A DNA stretch of 6,776 nucleotides from Dehalococcoidia bacterium (GTDB taxonomy: Bacteria > Chloroflexota > Dehalococcoidia > Dehalococcoidales > JAUWZL01). Positions 5,984-6,776 of the stretch are shown piece by piece. Under the pieces are notes generated by a model that did no database searches, was not told the origin of the DNA, and saw only the letters and a program-made list of their open reading frames with translations. The position numbers and the translations under genes are program-made. Position 1 is the first letter of the stretch. Each line of letters starts with the position of its first letter. The stretch is taken from the NCBI GenBank assembly GCA_030615305.1, contig JAUWZL010000037.1:1-6776 (forward strand), written 5' to 3'.

Positions 5984-6355
5984 TTAGGCTAAGTAAACCG
6001 GGTGACCGCCCCAAGGTGGGAGGAAAGTCCGAGCTCCTCCGGGCAGGATGCTGGGTAACACCCAGGGGGGGCGACCCCACGGAAAGTGTCACAGAAACAT
6101 ACCGCCAGCGGCCGGCCACTTCGTGGCTGGTGCGGGCAAGGGTGAAATGGTAAGGTAAGAGCTCACCAGCGGCCGGGTGACCGGTCGGCTGGGCAAACCC
6201 CATCTGGAGCAAGACCAAATAGAGGGACTAAAGGACGCCCGGCCTGTCCCCGGGTTGGTCGCTTGACCCTGATGGCAACATCAGGGCTAGATAGATGGTC
6301 ACCGCTCCGAATATTTCGGGGTACAGAACTCGGCTTACAGGTTTACTTGGCCTAA
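5984..6355 (+). ncRNA. rnpB: RNase P RNA, bacterial type A
   Basis: This is the catalytic RNA that removes 5' leaders from precursor tRNAs, together with the RnpA protein. Conserved blocks appear in the right order: GGAGGAAAGTCCGAGCTCC (6020-6038), CACAGAAACATACCGCC (6090-6106), GTGAAATGGTAAGGTAAGAGC (about 6141-6161), GGCAAACCCCATCTGGAGCA (6192-6211), the TTGGTCGCTTGACC arm with its GGT (6255-6268), AGATAGATGGTCACCGC (6289-6305) and ACAGAACTCGGCTTACAG (6323-6340). The ends pair as a 16-bp P1 helix (5984-5999 with 6340-6355) with one U-G pair. The length of 372 nt is normal for the class. The gene has its own promoter and follows rnhA by about 90 bases. Exact mature ends are inferred from P1. 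Confidence 0.96.
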
Positions 6356-6371
6356 ACACTTTTGTCATTTT
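6340..6371 (+). terminator. Likely rnpB end: P1 strand followed by T-rich tract
   Basis: The 3' strand of P1 (6340-6355) is followed by AACACTTTTGTCATTTT. Transcription may stop in these T tracts after the stem forms. The tract contains the third occurrence of TTTTGTCATTTT (6360-6371). No separate G/C-rich terminator hairpin follows. Confidence 0.4.
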
Positions 6372-6624
6372 CTGTCCTCCTTCTGTTTGAGCGGCTGTAT
6401 CGGCATAAAGAAACCTGCCCTCATTTCAGACTTGGCTATGCCAAGCTGGGTTGTAGCCCGTACCTATCTTACATCGGCCAGCGGAGTTACACAAGGCTTG
6501 TACAAGCGACCGGAGGAGGTCAGGGAAGGGATCCATCTCATTGCACGATGACATCTGTGGGAAGCAATTTGAGGCGTTGCTTCCCACACAAAATGGATAT
6601 TTGTTTAGGAAAAGCAATAGGAGG
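6372..6624. other. Non-coding interval with several inverted repeats
   Basis: I see no convincing gene on either strand; the open frames here lack a recognisable motif or good translation signals. Inverted repeats are present: CTTGGC-TAT-GCCAAG (6431-6445), the 12-bp palindrome GCTTGTACAAGC (6496-6507) and a larger hairpin at 6556-6588. It separates rnpB from the converging surface-protein gene. Confidence 0.5.
6556..6588. repeat. Perfect 12-bp inverted repeat (hairpin)
   Basis: TGTGGGAAGCAA (6556-6567) and TTGCTTCCCACA (6577-6588) pair perfectly around a nine-base loop. It lies 36 bases after the stop codon of the minus-strand gene at the right edge, so it could protect that mRNA 3' end or act as its terminator. 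Neither strand shows a T tract next to the stem, so it is not a typical intrinsic terminator. Confidence 0.7.
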
Positions 6625-6776
6625 CTAGTCCTGAGTGACATACTCATAGGCTCCTATGTCAAAGCCCTGCCCCTGTGGCCTTTCGTTTCCTTCTATATCT
6701 ATGTTGACCCCTACATCGGTGCCCGCATCTATGCAAGGTGAGCTTGGAAGGAGGTGATAATCCCCATCACCCACAA
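6625..6776 (-). CDS. C-terminal end of a parallel-beta-helix (choice-of-anchor Q type) surface protein, partial
   Basis: An open frame enters from beyond the right edge (first full codon at 6774) and stops at TAG 6625-6627, giving 49 residues. The sequence starts VGDGDYHLLPSSPCIDAGT and ends RPQGQGFDIGAYEYVTQD. That matches the characteristic tail of secreted beta-helix proteins: G-DYHLLP-SPCIDAG, then DIDG-x-RPQG, then DIGAYEY. Proteins of this type are usually large, exported and attached to the cell surface, and many bind or cut polysaccharides. The signal peptide and helix rungs would lie outside the window. No start codon with a ribosome-binding site exists inside the fragment. It converges with rnpB. 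Family confidence is high from the tail motif; substrate and anchoring are unknown. Confidence 0.88.
   Translation of the reverse strand, partial: VGDGDYHLLPSSPCIDAGTDVGVNIDIEGNERPQGQGFDIGAYEYVTQD

Noticed and set aside
5973..6218. Minus-strand open frame across rnpB
   Set aside because: It lies wholly over the conserved RNase P RNA and its promoter.
6431..6510. Possible tRNA after rnpB
   Set aside because: Only short unrelated hairpins are present; no acceptor stem, anticodon arm or T-loop consensus could be fitted.
6362..6628. Plus-strand open frames downstream of rnpB (also 6541-6741)
   Set aside because: The composition is not protein-like, there is no clear ribosome-binding site, and they run through the hairpin or opposite the real minus-strand gene.
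6748..6758. AAGGAGGTGAT, a perfect match to the anti-Shine-Dalgarno complement on the plus strand, suggesting a rightward gene start
   Set aside because: No suitable start codon follows before the window ends. The bases are explained as the antisense of YHLLP codons in the minus-strand surface-protein tail.

Overview
The window looks like bacterial chromosome at roughly balanced base composition. Its likely source is the Chloroflexota, probably the Dehalococcoidia. This is an inference from the mix of IPT/TIG-repeat and beta-helix surface proteins, the DUF164 zinc-ribbon gene followed by an RNase HI gene, and a type A RNase P RNA; nothing here fixes the taxon. No tRNA, rRNA, CRISPR array, transposase or integrase is visible.

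Left part (1-2790): a promoter region is followed by a long rightward gene (131-2731). It encodes a secreted protein built from about eight IPT/TIG-like units, a fibronectin-type-III-like module and a C-terminal membrane anchor. A strong intrinsic terminator (2749-2787) closes it.

Middle (2828-4662): a compact leftward cluster converges on that terminator. In order of transcription it holds a 53-codon ORF (4501-4662), a small-terminase-like gene (4194-4559) and a full-length phage large terminase (2828-4255). The three reading frames overlap and each has its own good Shine-Dalgarno. No portal, capsid, tail, lysis or integrase gene accompanies them, so this is an orphan packaging module.

The cluster promoter (about 4688-4706) overlaps a sequence one base away from the Gram-positive SOS box GAAC-N4-GTTC. 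The same box, within a bipartite direct repeat of about 43 nt, recurs at the left end of the window. There it lies between the elements of a second, outward-facing promoter. The two repeats bracket the surface-protein gene plus terminase cluster, a segment of about 4.7 kb.

Right part (4787-6355): this is a housekeeping block made of a coiled-coil C4 zinc-ribbon protein (DUF164/CdsZ type), RNase HI (eight bases downstream, probably one operon) and the RNase P RNA gene rnpB with its own promoter. rnpB ends in an unusually long P1 helix followed by T residues. From 6356 to 6624 I see no gene, only several inverted repeats.

Right edge (6625-6776, minus strand): the last 49 codons of a second surface protein enter from outside the window. 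The sequence ends in a parallel-beta-helix/choice-of-anchor-Q type tail. It has no start codon in the window and is easily missed.
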